From NCBI RefSeq assembly GCF_030285925.1, contig NZ_CP127251.1:2170001-2234000 (forward strand): a stretch of DNA of 64,000 bases, in the 5' to 3' direction. Both the position numbers and the translations under genes were made by a program. Shown piece after piece: positions 7,065 to 16,714 of the stretch (positions are counted from its first letter, which is position 1; the number at the start of each line of letters is the position of its first letter). This DNA is from Devosia sp. YIM 151766. GTDB taxonomy: Bacteria > Pseudomonadota > Alphaproteobacteria > Rhizobiales > Devosiaceae. The notes below the pieces were generated by a model, which made no database searches, had not been told where the DNA came from, and saw only the letters and a program-made list of their open reading frames with translations.

Positions 7065-7853
7065 TCAAGGGCCAGGAAACCATTCCCCGATCCGCCCGGT
7101 GGCGCGATAGGCGACCAGGCCGATCCACTCCCTGATGGCGATTGTTGCCGTCTCCACATTCTGGTTGGGATTGGCTAGGTCGAGCCCGAATTCCTCTATG
7201 CCGCTGCTGCGGTAATCGGTCGGCCAAGGCACCACCGCAATGTCGTCGGCCCGATAAAGGCCCACCGAGCGCGGCATATGGAATGCCGAAGTCACCAGAA
7301 CGACCTCTCCCTCGATATTGCCGAGCGCTTCACCGGTAAAGGCCGCATTCTCCGCCGTATTTCTGGATTCGGCTTCGAGAACGATGCGCGCTTCGGCGAC
7401 ACCCAGGCCGACGAGAAACCGGCGCATGGTCTCGGCTTCGCTCTCCGTTTCGTCGAACAGGCTGCTTCCCCCGCTCAGCACGATGCGCGCCTCCGGATAG
7501 CGCCGCGCCAGCCAGAGCGTAGTCGTCAGCCGGTCGCCGGCCTGATTGAGCTCGGCAATCTGCCGCGCGGTGCTGGGACGCCCCATGGTCGCCCCACCCA
7601 GCATGACGATAGCGCCCACCTCCGCCGGCGGCGGGGCCGGAACGCTGAACCGGTCCTCAAGCGGCTGGATCAGCAGATAACCCAGGCTGGTAAAGCCGAG
7701 CAGCCCGTGGATGAGTGCCGCAAGACTGAGCGCCACGATGGCGCTCTTGCGCCGACGCCAAATCAGCAGCGTCAATCCCGCCAGCACCAGCAGCAATACC
7801 AGGCTGATCGGCTGCGCTAATAGCCAGAACGCTTTCGACGCCACGAAAAACAT
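7065..7853 (-). CDS. YdcF/ElyC family (DUF218) membrane protein
   Basis: 262 residues. Two N-terminal membrane spans (about 8-31 and 38-60) are followed by a DUF218 domain from about residue 79. It has the family landmarks GAIVMLGG, ARIVLSGG, SRNTAENA and VTSAFHMPRS. ElyC of E. coli affects undecaprenyl-phosphate use and envelope integrity; SanA and YdcF are related. The role here is inferred to be envelope-related, but no substrate is known. It is monocistronic on the minus strand, and its 3' end abuts the shared terminator at 7029-7060. Confidence 0.82.
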   Translation of the reverse strand: MFFVASKAFWLLAQPISLVLLLVLAGLTLLIWRRRKSAIVALSLAALIHGLLGFTSLGYLLIQPLEDRFSVPAPPPAEVGAIVMLGGATMGRPSTARQIAELNQAGDRLTTTLWLARRYPEARIVLSGGSSLFDETESEAETMRRFLVGLGVAEARIVLEAESRNTAENAAFTGEALGNIEGEVVLVTSAFHMPRSVGLYRADDIAVVPWPTDYRSSGIEEFGLDLANPNQNVETATIAIREWIGLVAYRATGRIGEWFPGP

Positions 7854-8000
7854 TAGCCAACATCTCCAACCGATCAGGGATAAACTGCTTTTTTGCTTGC
7901 TATCTCACTGGCATCTGGTTTTCTACCAGATGGTCAAGATTGCCAGGTTCATAAGGCAGTCGCCAATCAGGAAGGCGCCCGTTTCGGGCTCAGGGTGAGC

Positions 8001-8798
8001 ATGAAGCAAGCTGAACCCGCCGTTGCGGGGGCATTGCCAGTTGTTGAACTGCGCGATCTGCATAAATCTTTTGGCGCACTCGAAGTCCTTAAGGGCATTT
8101 CCTTCGTCGCACATGAAGGGCAGGTCGTTTCGCTTATCGGCTCATCCGGTTCGGGTAAATCGACCTTGCTGCGTTGCATCAACATGCTCGAAATTCCCGA
8201 TCGGGGCGAGGTGCTGATCGACGGCGAGGCCATTGCCCTCAATGGTGAGGGCGCACGACGCCAGATCGGCGACGAGGGCCAGATCCGGCGCATCCGCTCG
8301 GAACTGGGCATGGTGTTCCAGTCCTTCAATCTCTGGGCGCATATGACCATTCTGGAAAATGTCATGGAAGCGCCGCTGATCGTCCAGAGACGCCAGCGCT
8401 CCGAGGTCGAGGAAGAGGCGCGCGCCATGCTCGACAAGGTGGGGATCGGCGCCAAGGTCGACGCCTATCCGGCCCAATTGTCCGGCGGCCAGCAGCAGCG
8501 CGCCGCCATTGCCCGCGCCCTCTGCATCAATCCGCGCGTCATGCTGTTCGACGAGCCGACCTCGGCGCTCGATCCCGAACTGGAGGTCGAAGTCCTGCGC
8601 GTCATCAAGCTCCTTGCCGATGAGGGACGGACCATGGTGCTGGTCACCCATGACATGGAGTTCGCCCGCTCTGTTTCCGACCGCGTGATTTTCCTGCATC
8701 AGGGATTGATCGAGGAGGAAGGAACGCCGGCCGAAGTCTTCGGCGCTACCAGATCGGCTCGCCTCAAGCAATTCCTCAATGCCGCCAGCCATGCTTGA
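8001..8798 (+). CDS. Polar amino acid ABC transporter, ATP-binding protein (HisP/GlnQ type)
   Basis: 265 residues from ATG 8001, which has AGGGTGAG before it; the frame extends upstream but without homology. Walker A GSSGSGKS is at 47-54, the signature [15 protein letters not shown] lies in the middle, and Walker [14 protein letters not shown] follows. The insert [21 protein letters not shown] is typical of the polar amino acid (PAAT/HAAT) family. It is first in a cluster with its binding protein, two permeases and an amidohydrolase, all on the plus strand. Confidence 0.92.
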   Translation: MKQAEPAVAGALPVVELRDLHKSFGALEVLKGISFVAHEGQVVSLIGSSGSGKSTLLRCINMLEIPDRGEVLIDGEAIALNGEGARRQIGDEGQIRRIRSELGMVFQSFNLWAHMTILENVMEAPLIVQRRQRSEVEEEARAMLDKVGIGAKVDAYPAQLSGGQQQRAAIARALCINPRVMLFDEPTSALDPELEVEVLRVIKLLADEGRTMVLVTHDMEFARSVSDRVIFLHQGLIEEEGTPAEVFGATRSARLKQFLNAASHA

Positions 8799-8864
8799 TT
8801 GCATTGGGAACCGACCCGGAAAACCGGGCGCACAACGACAAAAACCACAGAACGGAGAACAATC

Positions 8865-9617
8865 ATGAAGAAAATGCTGCTGGCGGCCACCGCCGTCCTG
8901 GCACTTGGCGCCCCCGCTTTCGCTCAGGAAACATTGCGCATCGCCACCGAAGGCGCCTATGCGCCGTGGAACTTCCTCAATGACAATGGTGAGCCGGCGG
9001 GCTTCGAAATCGACCTCGGCAACGCCATCTGCGAGACTGCGGGTCTTACCTGCGAGTGGATTCTCAACGACTGGGATTCGATCATTCCCAACTTGCTCGC
9101 CGGCAATTACGATCTGATCATGGCCGGCATGTCGATCACCGACGAACGCCTCGCCACCATCGACTTCTCGCAGAATTATTTCCCGCCCGATCCGTCCAGG
9201 TTCGTGGCCGCGCCCGGCTCCGATCTCGACTTTTCGGCACTGTCCGGCGCCCGTATCGGCGTTCAGAGCGGCACCATGCAGGCCGGCTATGCCGAAGCCA
9301 ATCTGGCTGAGGGCAACACTATCGTCAGTTTCTCCACCGCTGACCAGAACATGGCTGACCTGATGGCCGGCAATATCGACACCATCCTGGCCGACGGCGC
9401 TTACCTGGACCCGGTGGTCAACGCCTCCAACGGCGCCATTGAATATTATGGCGAAGACGTGCTGATCGGCGACGGCGTCGCTGCCGGCATGCGCAAGAAC
9501 GAAGCCGAGCTTAAGGCTCAGATCGATGCGGCCCTGGATATGCTCAAGGCCGACGGCACTGTCGATGCCCTGATCGCCCAGTGGTTCGACGGCATGGGGC
9601 CGTTCTTCACCGAATAA
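8865..9617 (+). CDS. Periplasmic binding protein of the amino acid ABC transporter
   Basis: 250 residues. A clear Sec signal peptide (MKKMLLAATAVLALGAPAFA, cut before QETLRIA) starts an SBP family 3 protein; RIATEGAYAPWNFLNDNGEP and GFEIDLGNAI are classic type II-fold binding motifs that contact the alpha-amino and carboxyl groups of an amino acid. GGAGA precedes the ATG at 8865. It lies 66 bases after the ATPase gene. The ligand is probably a basic or modified amino acid, judging from the HisJ/ArtJ-like pattern, but this is not certain. Confidence 0.9.
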   Translation: MKKMLLAATAVLALGAPAFAQETLRIATEGAYAPWNFLNDNGEPAGFEIDLGNAICETAGLTCEWILNDWDSIIPNLLAGNYDLIMAGMSITDERLATIDFSQNYFPPDPSRFVAAPGSDLDFSALSGARIGVQSGTMQAGYAEANLAEGNTIVSFSTADQNMADLMAGNIDTILADGAYLDPVVNASNGAIEYYGEDVLIGDGVAAGMRKNEAELKAQIDAALDMLKADGTVDALIAQWFDGMGPFFTE

Positions 9618-9676
9618 GCCTAGCCGGCTTTGTTTCAGCTCCCTCCGATTTCTCGGGGGGAGCATCCAACCACGAG

Positions 9677-10498
9677 ATGAGCGGCATGTTCGACGACATC
9701 GCCTTCTGGGTCGGCTACCTTACCAATGGTAAGCACCTGACCTGGTATGCCAGCTTCCAGTTCACCATTTTCGCAGCTTTGCTCGGCGGTGCGCTGGCGG
9801 TGGTCTTCGGCCTGACCGGCGCGACCCTCAAGAATTCGCGCTTCTGGCCGCTGCGTCTTGTCGGCTCGTTCTATTCCGCCATCGTGCGCGGCGTGCCCGA
9901 CGTGCTGTTTTTCCTGTTCTTTCCGCTCGCCTTCGAGCAGGGCGTGGAATGGCTCATCGCCAGCCAGGTCTGCACGCCCGAATCAATCGCCGCCCAGACC
10001 TCCGCCTGGCCGCCCTGCCGCGAGGCGAACTGGTTCCTGGGCACCACTGAATACCTGCTCCTGGCCAGCGTCTCGCTCGGCCTCGTCTATGGCGCCTTCG
10101 CCACCAATGTCATCCATGGCGCCATGCGCGCCGTGCCCCATGGCCAGCTCGAAGCCGCGCGCGCCTACGGGATGTCGGCGAACCAGGTGCTCTGGCGGGT
10201 CCATATAAGGCAGATGTGGGTCTATGCCCTGCCGGGCCTTTCCAATGTCTGGATGCTGATCATCAAGGCCACGTCGCTGCTCTCGCTGTTGCAGATTGCC
10301 GATATCGTTCTATGGGCCGACCGGCTCGGCGCGCCCAATTTCCTGCCCGCCGTGGGGCTCGTGCATGATGACTGGCGCTGGCGCTATTACCTGGTGCTCT
10401 TCGTCTTCTACATCCTCGTCACCTGGCTGTCCGAGCGCGCTTTCAACGCCATCATGAGCCGGGTCGGACGCGGCATACTCAGCGAGGCCCATGGCTGA
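9677..10498 (+). CDS. Amino acid ABC transporter permease (HisQ type)
   Basis: 273 residues from ATG 9677 (ATG 9686 is an alternative). The inner-membrane ABC loop GAMRAVPHGQLEAARAYGMS is the EAA motif that docks onto the ATPase. There are about five spans. An insert of about 35 residues with two cysteines (CTPESIAAQTSAWPPCRE) sits between early spans, probably as a periplasmic loop. A short inverted repeat in the 59-base gap after the binding protein gene may tune expression. It overlaps the next permease by one base, so translation is coupled. Confidence 0.88.
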   Translation: MSGMFDDIAFWVGYLTNGKHLTWYASFQFTIFAALLGGALAVVFGLTGATLKNSRFWPLRLVGSFYSAIVRGVPDVLFFLFFPLAFEQGVEWLIASQVCTPESIAAQTSAWPPCREANWFLGTTEYLLLASVSLGLVYGAFATNVIHGAMRAVPHGQLEAARAYGMSANQVLWRVHIRQMWVYALPGLSNVWMLIIKATSLLSLLQIADIVLWADRLGAPNFLPAVGLVHDDWRWRYYLVLFVFYILVTWLSERAFNAIMSRVGRGILSEAHG

Positions 10499-11232
10499 TG
10501 CAGGGATTTTTCGACGATCTGGCCATCATGGCCCCGGCGGTTCTGTTCAACATCTATTTCGCCGCCGCCTCCATCCCCATCGGCTTTGTGCTGGCGGTGT
10601 TCCTGGCGCTCGGCAAGGCCTCGCCCAATCCGCTCATCAACCGGCTGTCGCGCGGCTATATCTATGCCTTTCGCGGCTCGCCGCTCTTCATCCAATTCTT
10701 CATGTTCTATTCGTTGGCGCTGTCGCTCAACATGACATTATGGCGCCCGCTCGGCATATCCGGCTTCGTGCTGCATCCGCTGTTCATGGGACCGCTGGTA
10801 CTGGTGCTCAACACCGCCGCCTATACCGCCGAGATTTTCTACGGCGCGCTGCGCGCCGTGCCCCGCAATGCGGTCGAGGCCGCCCGCGCCTATGGCATGA
10901 GCCGCTCGCAGCAATTCCGCCGCGTCGTCTGGCCCAATCTCATCCGCCTGGCCTGGCCAGCCTATACCAATGAAGTGGTGTTCCTGTTCCACGCCACGGC
11001 CATCGTCTATTTCGCTCTGCCGGTGGTCGGCGCGCAGAAGGACCTGATGATCACCGCCAAGGACCTGTTCGAACGCGACTTCAATGCCTTCCTGCATTTC
11101 TCCATTGCCGCACTTTACTTCCTGCTCGTGTCGCTGGTGATATTCTTCTTCTTCGACCTCATCTACCAACGCCTGATGCGCCACCTGCCGACGCAACCGG
11201 GCCTGCGCTTCGCTCCCAAATGGCTTCGCTAG
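10498..11232 (+). CDS. Amino acid ABC transporter permease (HisM type)
   Basis: 244 residues, about five membrane spans. The EAA loop reads GALRAVPRNAVEAARAYGMS. Its ATG shares the final A of the preceding gene's TGA. With the HisQ-type protein it forms the heterodimeric channel of the importer. Confidence 0.9.
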   Translation: MQGFFDDLAIMAPAVLFNIYFAAASIPIGFVLAVFLALGKASPNPLINRLSRGYIYAFRGSPLFIQFFMFYSLALSLNMTLWRPLGISGFVLHPLFMGPLVLVLNTAAYTAEIFYGALRAVPRNAVEAARAYGMSRSQQFRRVVWPNLIRLAWPAYTNEVVFLFHATAIVYFALPVVGAQKDLMITAKDLFERDFNAFLHFSIAALYFLLVSLVIFFFFDLIYQRLMRHLPTQPGLRFAPKWLR

Positions 11233-11236
11233 TTCA

Positions 11237-12376
11237 ATGACCTTCCAGCAACACACCGCCACCCTGCCCGGCGACGCGCCCGGCCAGTCCACCATGCTTT
11301 ACTGGTATAGCATCGGGCCGACGGATGCCGCGACCAAGATACACTTGCAGGCGGCCCTGCATGCCGACGAGCAACCCGGCACCATGGTCTTGCACCACCT
11401 CCTGCCCATGTTGCGCCAGGCCGATGCGGCGGGACAATTGAACGGCCGCTTCGTCATCTTTCCCTCGGTCAATCCGCTGGGGCTCGCCACCCGCGTCCTG
11501 CGCCGCCATATCGGCCGTTACGACCTTGAAACCGGCGTCAATTTCAATCGCCGCTGGCCGGACCTCTATCCGCTTGTCGCCGAGGCTTTGGCCGGGAAAC
11601 TCTCTGCCGATCCCGCCGCCAATATCAGCGCGATCCGCCAGGCGGTCGGCGATTGGCTCGACGGCCAGCAACCGGAGACCGCCGCTCAGAAACTTCGCCT
11701 GACCGTACTGAAATCGGCCCACGACGCCGATATCGTCCTCGATCTGCATTGTGACGATGAAAGCCTGATCCACATCTTCACCTCGCCCGAACTCATGCCC
11801 GGCCTGCAGGACCTGGCGGACCGGATGGGCTCCGCCGCCACGCTTACCGCCGAGGACAGCGGCGGCGGCTCTTTCGACGAGATGCTGCCCAGCCTGTATC
11901 GCCAGGCGCAGCGCTCTCATCCCGAACTGCCCATTCCCATGGCGGTCGAGGCCGCCACCTTGGAATATCGCGGCCAGGCCGACACTCACGACGCCTTGGG
12001 CAGCCAGGACGCCAGGGGCCTGTTCGACTTCTTCGCCGGCCGCGGTCTGATCCGGGCGTCCACCAGCCCCGCCGATCCGGCGCCGACGCCCACCCCGTTC
12101 GAGGCGACGGAAGTGTTGCGCGCCGACCGGCCCGGGATGCTCGCCTATCGTGTCGGGCTGGGGGACAGGGTGAAGAAGGGCGATATCGTGGCCGACCTCA
12201 TCGCCATGGACGGCCCCGAAGCTTTCCTGCTCCGCACACCGCTTCGCGCCGGAACCGACGGTTTCATCCTCTCCCGGGCCAGCGCCAAATATGCCGTTAC
12301 CGGCTCATCGGTCGCCAAGATCGTCGGCACCGACATTCTGCCGGCCAGAGCCGGTGGCTATCTGCTGGAGGATTAG
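11237..12376 (+). CDS. Succinylglutamate desuccinylase/aspartoacylase-family zinc amidohydrolase
   Basis: 379 residues of the AstE/AspA (M14-like) family. The metal ligands are visible as H42 and E45 in LHADEQPG and H171 in DLHCDDES. NFNR at 102-105 and TLEYRGQ with E243 fit substrate-binding and catalytic positions. The C-terminal 100 residues form the small beta-rich domain seen in AstE-like proteins. Enzymes of this family remove an acyl group from N-acyl amino acids. It starts 4 bases after the HisM-type gene, so the importer most likely brings in an N-acylated amino acid or similar amide that this enzyme cleaves. The exact substrate is unknown. Confidence 0.85.
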   Translation: MTFQQHTATLPGDAPGQSTMLYWYSIGPTDAATKIHLQAALHADEQPGTMVLHHLLPMLRQADAAGQLNGRFVIFPSVNPLGLATRVLRRHIGRYDLETGVNFNRRWPDLYPLVAEALAGKLSADPAANISAIRQAVGDWLDGQQPETAAQKLRLTVLKSAHDADIVLDLHCDDESLIHIFTSPELMPGLQDLADRMGSAATLTAEDSGGGSFDEMLPSLYRQAQRSHPELPIPMAVEAATLEYRGQADTHDALGSQDARGLFDFFAGRGLIRASTSPADPAPTPTPFEATEVLRADRPGMLAYRVGLGDRVKKGDIVADLIAMDGPEAFLLRTPLRAGTDGFILSRASAKYAVTGSSVAKIVGTDILPARAGGYLLED

Positions 12377-12421
12377 AGAGACAGCCCTGGCATTTGGCTT
12401 CGGTCGCCTCGGCCTGCTGCT

Positions 12422-13642
12422 CTAATCCTGCGCCAATCCCAAATCCGCATGCTCCAGCGCCGTCATCACGCCACGCAATTCGGCCAGCCCCTTCATGCGG
12501 CCGATCGTGGGATAGCCGGGCTGGGAGCGGCGTCCCAGATCGTCCAGGATGTCCTGGCCATGATCGGGGCGCATCGGGATTTCCCAATCCTTCCGCCCCT
12601 CGGCCTTGCGGCGGCGCTCTTCACGGATAATCGCGGCGATGACCGCCACCATGTCCGTATCGCCGCCCAGATGCTCGGCTTCGTAGAACGATCCGGCAAT
12701 GTCGCTATTATCCCGCTTGACGTTGCGCAGATGCAGGAAATGTATCTTGGGTCCGAGGCGCTCGACCATGCCCGGCAAATCGTTGTCGGGCCGTGCCCCA
12801 AGCGATCCGGTGCAGAAGGTCATGCCGCTGGCCGGACTGTCGACGGCATCGAGAATATATCTGTAATCGTCTTCGGTCGACATGATGCGCGGCAGGCCGA
12901 GCAGGGCGAATGGCGGATCGTCGGGATGGCAGCACAGCCGCAGGCCCAGATCCTCGGCGGTGGGCACCACCTGTTCGAGAAAATCGATGAAATGCGCCCG
13001 CAATTGCTCGCGGTTGATGGCGCCATATTCGTCCAGATGCGCCTGCACGTCCTCCAGCGTCATCGACTCGGTCGAGCCCGGCAGGCCCATGGTGACATTG
13101 CGCGCCAATTGCTTTTTGTCGTCGTCGTCCATCGCCTCGAACCGCCGGCCGGCCTCATCGGCAATGGCATTGGTGAAGTCGGTGGCCGCGCCGGGGCGCT
13201 TGAGGATATGGATGTCGAAAGCGGCGAAATCGTTGATATCGAAGCGCATGCAGGAGCCGCCATGGGCAACGGACCAGCGCAGATCGGTCCGGGTCCAGTC
13301 GAGCACCGGCATGAAATTGTAGCAGATGGTCTCGATGCCGCTTTCGGCGAGGTGCTTCATCGAGATTTTGTAATTCTCGACATGCTCGCGCCAATTGCCC
13401 CGCTGCTTCTTGATGTCTTCGCTGACCGGCAGGCTTTCGACCACATCCCAGGTGAGACCCGATTCGGACCCATCCAGGCGCATCGCGATCTCACGATGGC
13501 GTTTGGCAATTTCGTCCGGCGTCCAGACCGCGCCATTGGGCACGTGATGCAGGGCACTGACCACGCCCGCCGCGCCTGCCTGGGTGATATCATCGATGCT
13601 GGTGAGGTCCTTGGGGCCGAACCACCGCCACGTCTGTCGCAC
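12422..13642 (-). CDS. uxuA: Mannonate dehydratase
   Basis: 406 residues, the usual length. The N-terminus RQTWRWFGPKDLTSIDDITQ and segments such as HHVPNGAVW, LRLCCHPDDPPF and HLRNV are hallmarks of UxuA, which dehydrates D-mannonate to 2-keto-3-deoxygluconate in glucuronate catabolism. H and C in CCHPDDPP sit where the metal ligands are expected. The start is GTG at 13642, with GGAATGGAG just upstream. It is convergent with the amidohydrolase gene. No other glucuronate genes are adjacent. Confidence 0.94.
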   Translation of the reverse strand: MRQTWRWFGPKDLTSIDDITQAGAAGVVSALHHVPNGAVWTPDEIAKRHREIAMRLDGSESGLTWDVVESLPVSEDIKKQRGNWREHVENYKISMKHLAESGIETICYNFMPVLDWTRTDLRWSVAHGGSCMRFDINDFAAFDIHILKRPGAATDFTNAIADEAGRRFEAMDDDDKKQLARNVTMGLPGSTESMTLEDVQAHLDEYGAINREQLRAHFIDFLEQVVPTAEDLGLRLCCHPDDPPFALLGLPRIMSTEDDYRYILDAVDSPASGMTFCTGSLGARPDNDLPGMVERLGPKIHFLHLRNVKRDNSDIAGSFYEAEHLGGDTDMVAVIAAIIREERRRKAEGRKDWEIPMRPDHGQDILDDLGRRSQPGYPTIGRMKGLAELRGVMTALEHADLGLAQD

Positions 13643-13665
13643 TTAGAACTCCATTCCGGTAATAA

Positions 13666-14034
13666 TCATTTCATCTCGCCGGCTTTGCCATCATTGGCAA
13701 GCGCCAGCAGCGTGTCCACATGGCAAGGCGTGCCTTCGCGGCACCAGCAGGCCAGATTCTTGCCGGCCAGTGCCTCGCGGACAGCCTGCCGCGTCGGGCG
13801 CGGTCTATCCGCCGCGATTTCTCCACGCATCCACCGACTATGCCGGGCCACCGCTTCCGCCTGCGCCGCTGACTTGTCCAGTCCGGTTTCCGTCATCACC
13901 GCCTCGATGGTGAAAGGATTGCCCCACGGGCTGGGCCGCGCCACCGACCGCGCCGGCAACCCGTTGATCGCCTGCGAGATAGCTTGCAGATCAAAGCCCG
14001 CCTGTCGCGACAGTACGATGCGCACCGGCCTCAT
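13666..14034 (-). CDS. DUF4326 domain protein
   Basis: 122 residues. RPSPWGNPFTI, then LAGKNLACWCREGTPCHVDTLLALAN, is the DUF4326 pattern, with a C-x-C...C-H cluster that may bind metal. The function is not established. Its ATG overlaps the stop of the preceding yicG-like gene by 4 bases, so the two are translationally coupled. Confidence 0.8.
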   Translation of the reverse strand: MRPVRIVLSRQAGFDLQAISQAINGLPARSVARPSPWGNPFTIEAVMTETGLDKSAAQAEAVARHSRWMRGEIAADRPRPTRQAVREALAGKNLACWCREGTPCHVDTLLALANDGKAGEMK

Positions 14035-14666
14035 TTGCGCATTTCCCGATCATAGACGAACCGGGGCATTTCCCATTTGAACACCAGGGCCAGGACGCGC
14101 AGGGTGAAGCCGATGGCGATGGACCCGATGACCAGCAAATCCACCGGCAGGCCCCAACCCAGGCCGAGGAAATAGACCGCACCCGTTATTATCGAGACGG
14201 TGGCGTAGAGTTCGCCCTGAAAAACCAGCGGAATGTCGTTGCAGAGCACGTCCCGTAAAATACCGCCGGCAATCCCGGTTATCATGCCGGCCACGATGCT
14301 GATCATCGGATGCGCCCCGGCTTCGATCCCGATATTGCAGCCGATGACCGTAAACACGACCAGTCCCAGCGCATCGAGCAGCAGGAAGGGCCATTTCAAC
14401 CGGTCCACCAGCCGCGCCAGCGGAATGGTCAGCATTGCCGCTCCGCAGACCAGCAGCAGCAGATAGGGATTTTCCACCCATACCAGCGGATAATGATCGA
14501 GCAGGATATCCCGTATCGTCCCGCCGCCCAGCGCCGTGACGCAGGCCAGCAGGCAAACGCCGAACCAATCCATCTTGCGGCGTCCCGCCGCCAATGCCGC
14601 GGTCATCGCCTCGGCCGTTATGGCGATATAAAAGGCTATGGTCAGCACGGCGATGTCCTCCCGCAT
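14031..14666 (-). CDS. YicG/UPF0126 (TRIC-like) membrane protein
   Basis: 211 residues, seven predicted membrane spans in two tandem halves. Each half carries the glycine-rich family motif: TALGGGTIRDILL in the first and GIAGGILRDVLCNDIP in the second. The UPF0126 fold resembles TRIC cation channels, and YicG-type members have been linked to glycine transport. Which applies here cannot be said. First gene of a two-gene unit with the DUF4326 gene. Confidence 0.85.
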   Translation of the reverse strand: MREDIAVLTIAFYIAITAEAMTAALAAGRRKMDWFGVCLLACVTALGGGTIRDILLDHYPLVWVENPYLLLLVCGAAMLTIPLARLVDRLKWPFLLLDALGLVVFTVIGCNIGIEAGAHPMISIVAGMITGIAGGILRDVLCNDIPLVFQGELYATVSIITGAVYFLGLGWGLPVDLLVIGSIAIGFTLRVLALVFKWEMPRFVYDREMRK

Positions 14667-14776
14667 TGGCCAGACCGGGTGGTGCCGGTCGCATTATGCC
14701 ACCAGCATGTGCCTTCCGCCGCCAAGGGCACGATAAAGGCCGCGGCCCGGACCGACAATCTCGGTCCGGACGCGCG

Positions 14777-16186
14777 CTAGATGTGGATAGCTCCGTCGCC
14801 CAGGGCCAGCGCCGCCTCGCGGATGGCCTCCGACAGCGTCGGATGCGCATGGGTGGTGCGGGCCAGATCTTCGGCCGCGCCGGAAAATTCCATCAGCGTC
14901 ACCAGTTCATGGATCATCTCGCCGGCATTCTTGCCCACGATATGGGCGCCCAGCACCCGGTCGGTCTCGACATCGGCCAGGATCTTCACGAAGCCCTGGG
15001 TGGCCAGCATGGCCTTGGCGCGGCCATTGGCCGTAAAGGGAAATTTGCCGATCTTGTAGTCCACGCCTTCGGCCTTGAGTTCGTCCTCGGTCTTGCCGAC
15101 GGCGGCGACTTCCGGATTGGTATAAACCACTGACGGAATGGCGCCATAATTCACGTGCCCGGCCTGGCCGGCGAGAATTTCGGCCACGGCGATGCCTTCA
15201 TCCTCAGCCTTATGGGCCAGCATCGGGCCGGCAATGACGTCGCCAATGGCATAGATGCCGTCGACCGAGCTCTTGTAATGGGAATCGACCCGGACCCGGC
15301 CGCGTTCGTCCATGGCCACCCCGGCAATATCGAGGCCCAGCCCTTCGGTGAAGGGCTGGCGGCCGATCGCGACGAGAGCGACGTCGGCATCCAGTTCCTC
15401 GGCCTCGCCGCCCTTGGCCGGCTCCATCCTGATCTTGAGCGAACCATCGTCCTGCTTGTCGACGCCGGCAACCTTGCTGGAAAGCTTGAATTCCATGCCC
15501 TGCTTTTGCAGCATGCGCTGGAACTGGCGGGCGACTTCGCTGTCCATGCCGGGCAGGATGCGATCGAGATATTCCACCACGGTCACCTGCGCCCCCAGCC
15601 GCATCCAGACCGAACCCAGCTCAAGCCCGATGACCCCGGCGCCGATGACGACGAGATGGCGCGGAACGCTCTCCAGCGTCAGGCCGCCAGTCGAGGTCAC
15701 GACGCTCTTTTCGTCGATCTCGATGCCCGGCAGATTGGCCGATACCGAGCCGGTGGCGATGACGATGTTCTTGGTGGCGATTTCGGTCTGTGCCCCGCTT
15801 TGCGGCGTCACCAGCACCTTGCCGGCCGAGGGGATCGAACCGATGCCGCGGAAAACGGTGATCTTGTTCTTCTTGAACAGATAATCCACGCCGCCGACAT
15901 TGGAGGCCACGGTCTCGGCCTTGTGGTTCAGCATCTGCTTGAGATTAAGCTGCGGTGCGGGGATATCGATGCCTAAGGCCTTGAATCCATGGCCCGCTTC
16001 CTCGAACAGTTCGGACGTATGCAGCAGCGCCTTGGAGGGGATGCAGCCGACATTGAGGCAGGTGCCGCCCAGCGTCGCCCATTTCTCAACCACGGCAACC
16101 TTCATGCCCAATTGCGCCGCGCGGATGGCGCAGACATAGCCGCCGGGGCCGGAGCCGATGATGGTGAGGTCGAATTGATCTGCCAT
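14777..16186 (-). CDS. lpdA: Dihydrolipoyl dehydrogenase (E3)
   Basis: 469 residues from ATG 16186. The FAD motif GSGPGG is at 11-16, the redox disulfide GTCLNVGC uses C43 and C48, and the C-terminal active-site segment HAHPTLSE is at about 446-453. The enzyme reoxidises the lipoyl arm of the 2-oxoglutarate dehydrogenase E2 and passes electrons to NAD. It lies downstream of sucAB on the same strand with two small genes between, so it is the likely E3 of that complex. The frame continues upstream to 16414 without homology and overlaps the MAPEG gene, so the shorter start is right. Confidence 0.95.
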   Translation of the reverse strand: MADQFDLTIIGSGPGGYVCAIRAAQLGMKVAVVEKWATLGGTCLNVGCIPSKALLHTSELFEEAGHGFKALGIDIPAPQLNLKQMLNHKAETVASNVGGVDYLFKKNKITVFRGIGSIPSAGKVLVTPQSGAQTEIATKNIVIATGSVSANLPGIEIDEKSVVTSTGGLTLESVPRHLVVIGAGVIGLELGSVWMRLGAQVTVVEYLDRILPGMDSEVARQFQRMLQKQGMEFKLSSKVAGVDKQDDGSLKIRMEPAKGGEAEELDADVALVAIGRQPFTEGLGLDIAGVAMDERGRVRVDSHYKSSVDGIYAIGDVIAGPMLAHKAEDEGIAVAEILAGQAGHVNYGAIPSVVYTNPEVAAVGKTEDELKAEGVDYKIGKFPFTANGRAKAMLATQGFVKILADVETDRVLGAHIVGKNAGEMIHELVTLMEFSGAAEDLARTTHAHPTLSEAIREAALALGDGAIHI

Positions 16187-16275
16187 GTGGGTGCCCCAAA
16201 CTGTCATTGTGCGGTGCGGCCATGGCCTGGCCGCTCTGTCTTCACTTAGGATGCCCGGCGGGAAAAATCCACAGG

Positions 16276-16668
16276 CTAAAAGGCGACGCCGATGAACAAC
16301 AGCACGAGGCCGAGCATGGACAAGGCCCAGATGCCGGACCGCAGATATCTCACCTCGGTGAAATAGGCCGGGATATAGGCCCAGCGCGCCCAGAACCAGA
16401 TATGCGCGCCCCATTGGGTGAGGGAGTCGGAGCGGCCAGTCAGTTCCACCGCCACCGCTAAGGCGATGAAAATGCTGTATGTTTCAAGGAAATTGCGCAG
16501 GGCGCGCTGACCGCGTCCGGCCCATTTGCCCGCCGGGGGCTCGCCGTCGCGCTGGCTGCTGGCATAGTCCGGGCCGTAATCCCGCAGAGCGGCCAAGGAC
16601 TGCACCGCCACATAGGCCAGGGCAAGAACGGCGCTCCAGATCAGCAAGGTCAGCTCGATGGTCATCAT
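16276..16668 (-). CDS. MAPEG family membrane protein
   Basis: 130 residues with four membrane spans. [22 protein letters not shown] and [14 protein letters not shown] are typical of bacterial MAPEG proteins, which are related to microsomal glutathione S-transferases. Substrate and function are unknown. The start could be the ATG at 16668 or the next one at 16665. It lies between the sucAB pair and lpdA on the same strand, as an insertion into the usual suc-lpd order. Confidence 0.82.
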   Translation of the reverse strand: MMTIELTLLIWSAVLALAYVAVQSLAALRDYGPDYASSQRDGEPPAGKWAGRGQRALRNFLETYSIFIALAVAVELTGRSDSLTQWGAHIWFWARWAYIPAYFTEVRYLRSGIWALSMLGLVLLFIGVAF

Positions 16669-16714
16669 GGCTCCGCGCGAGGTAAGTCTTTGATTTTATG
16701 TAGCTAACAAAAAT

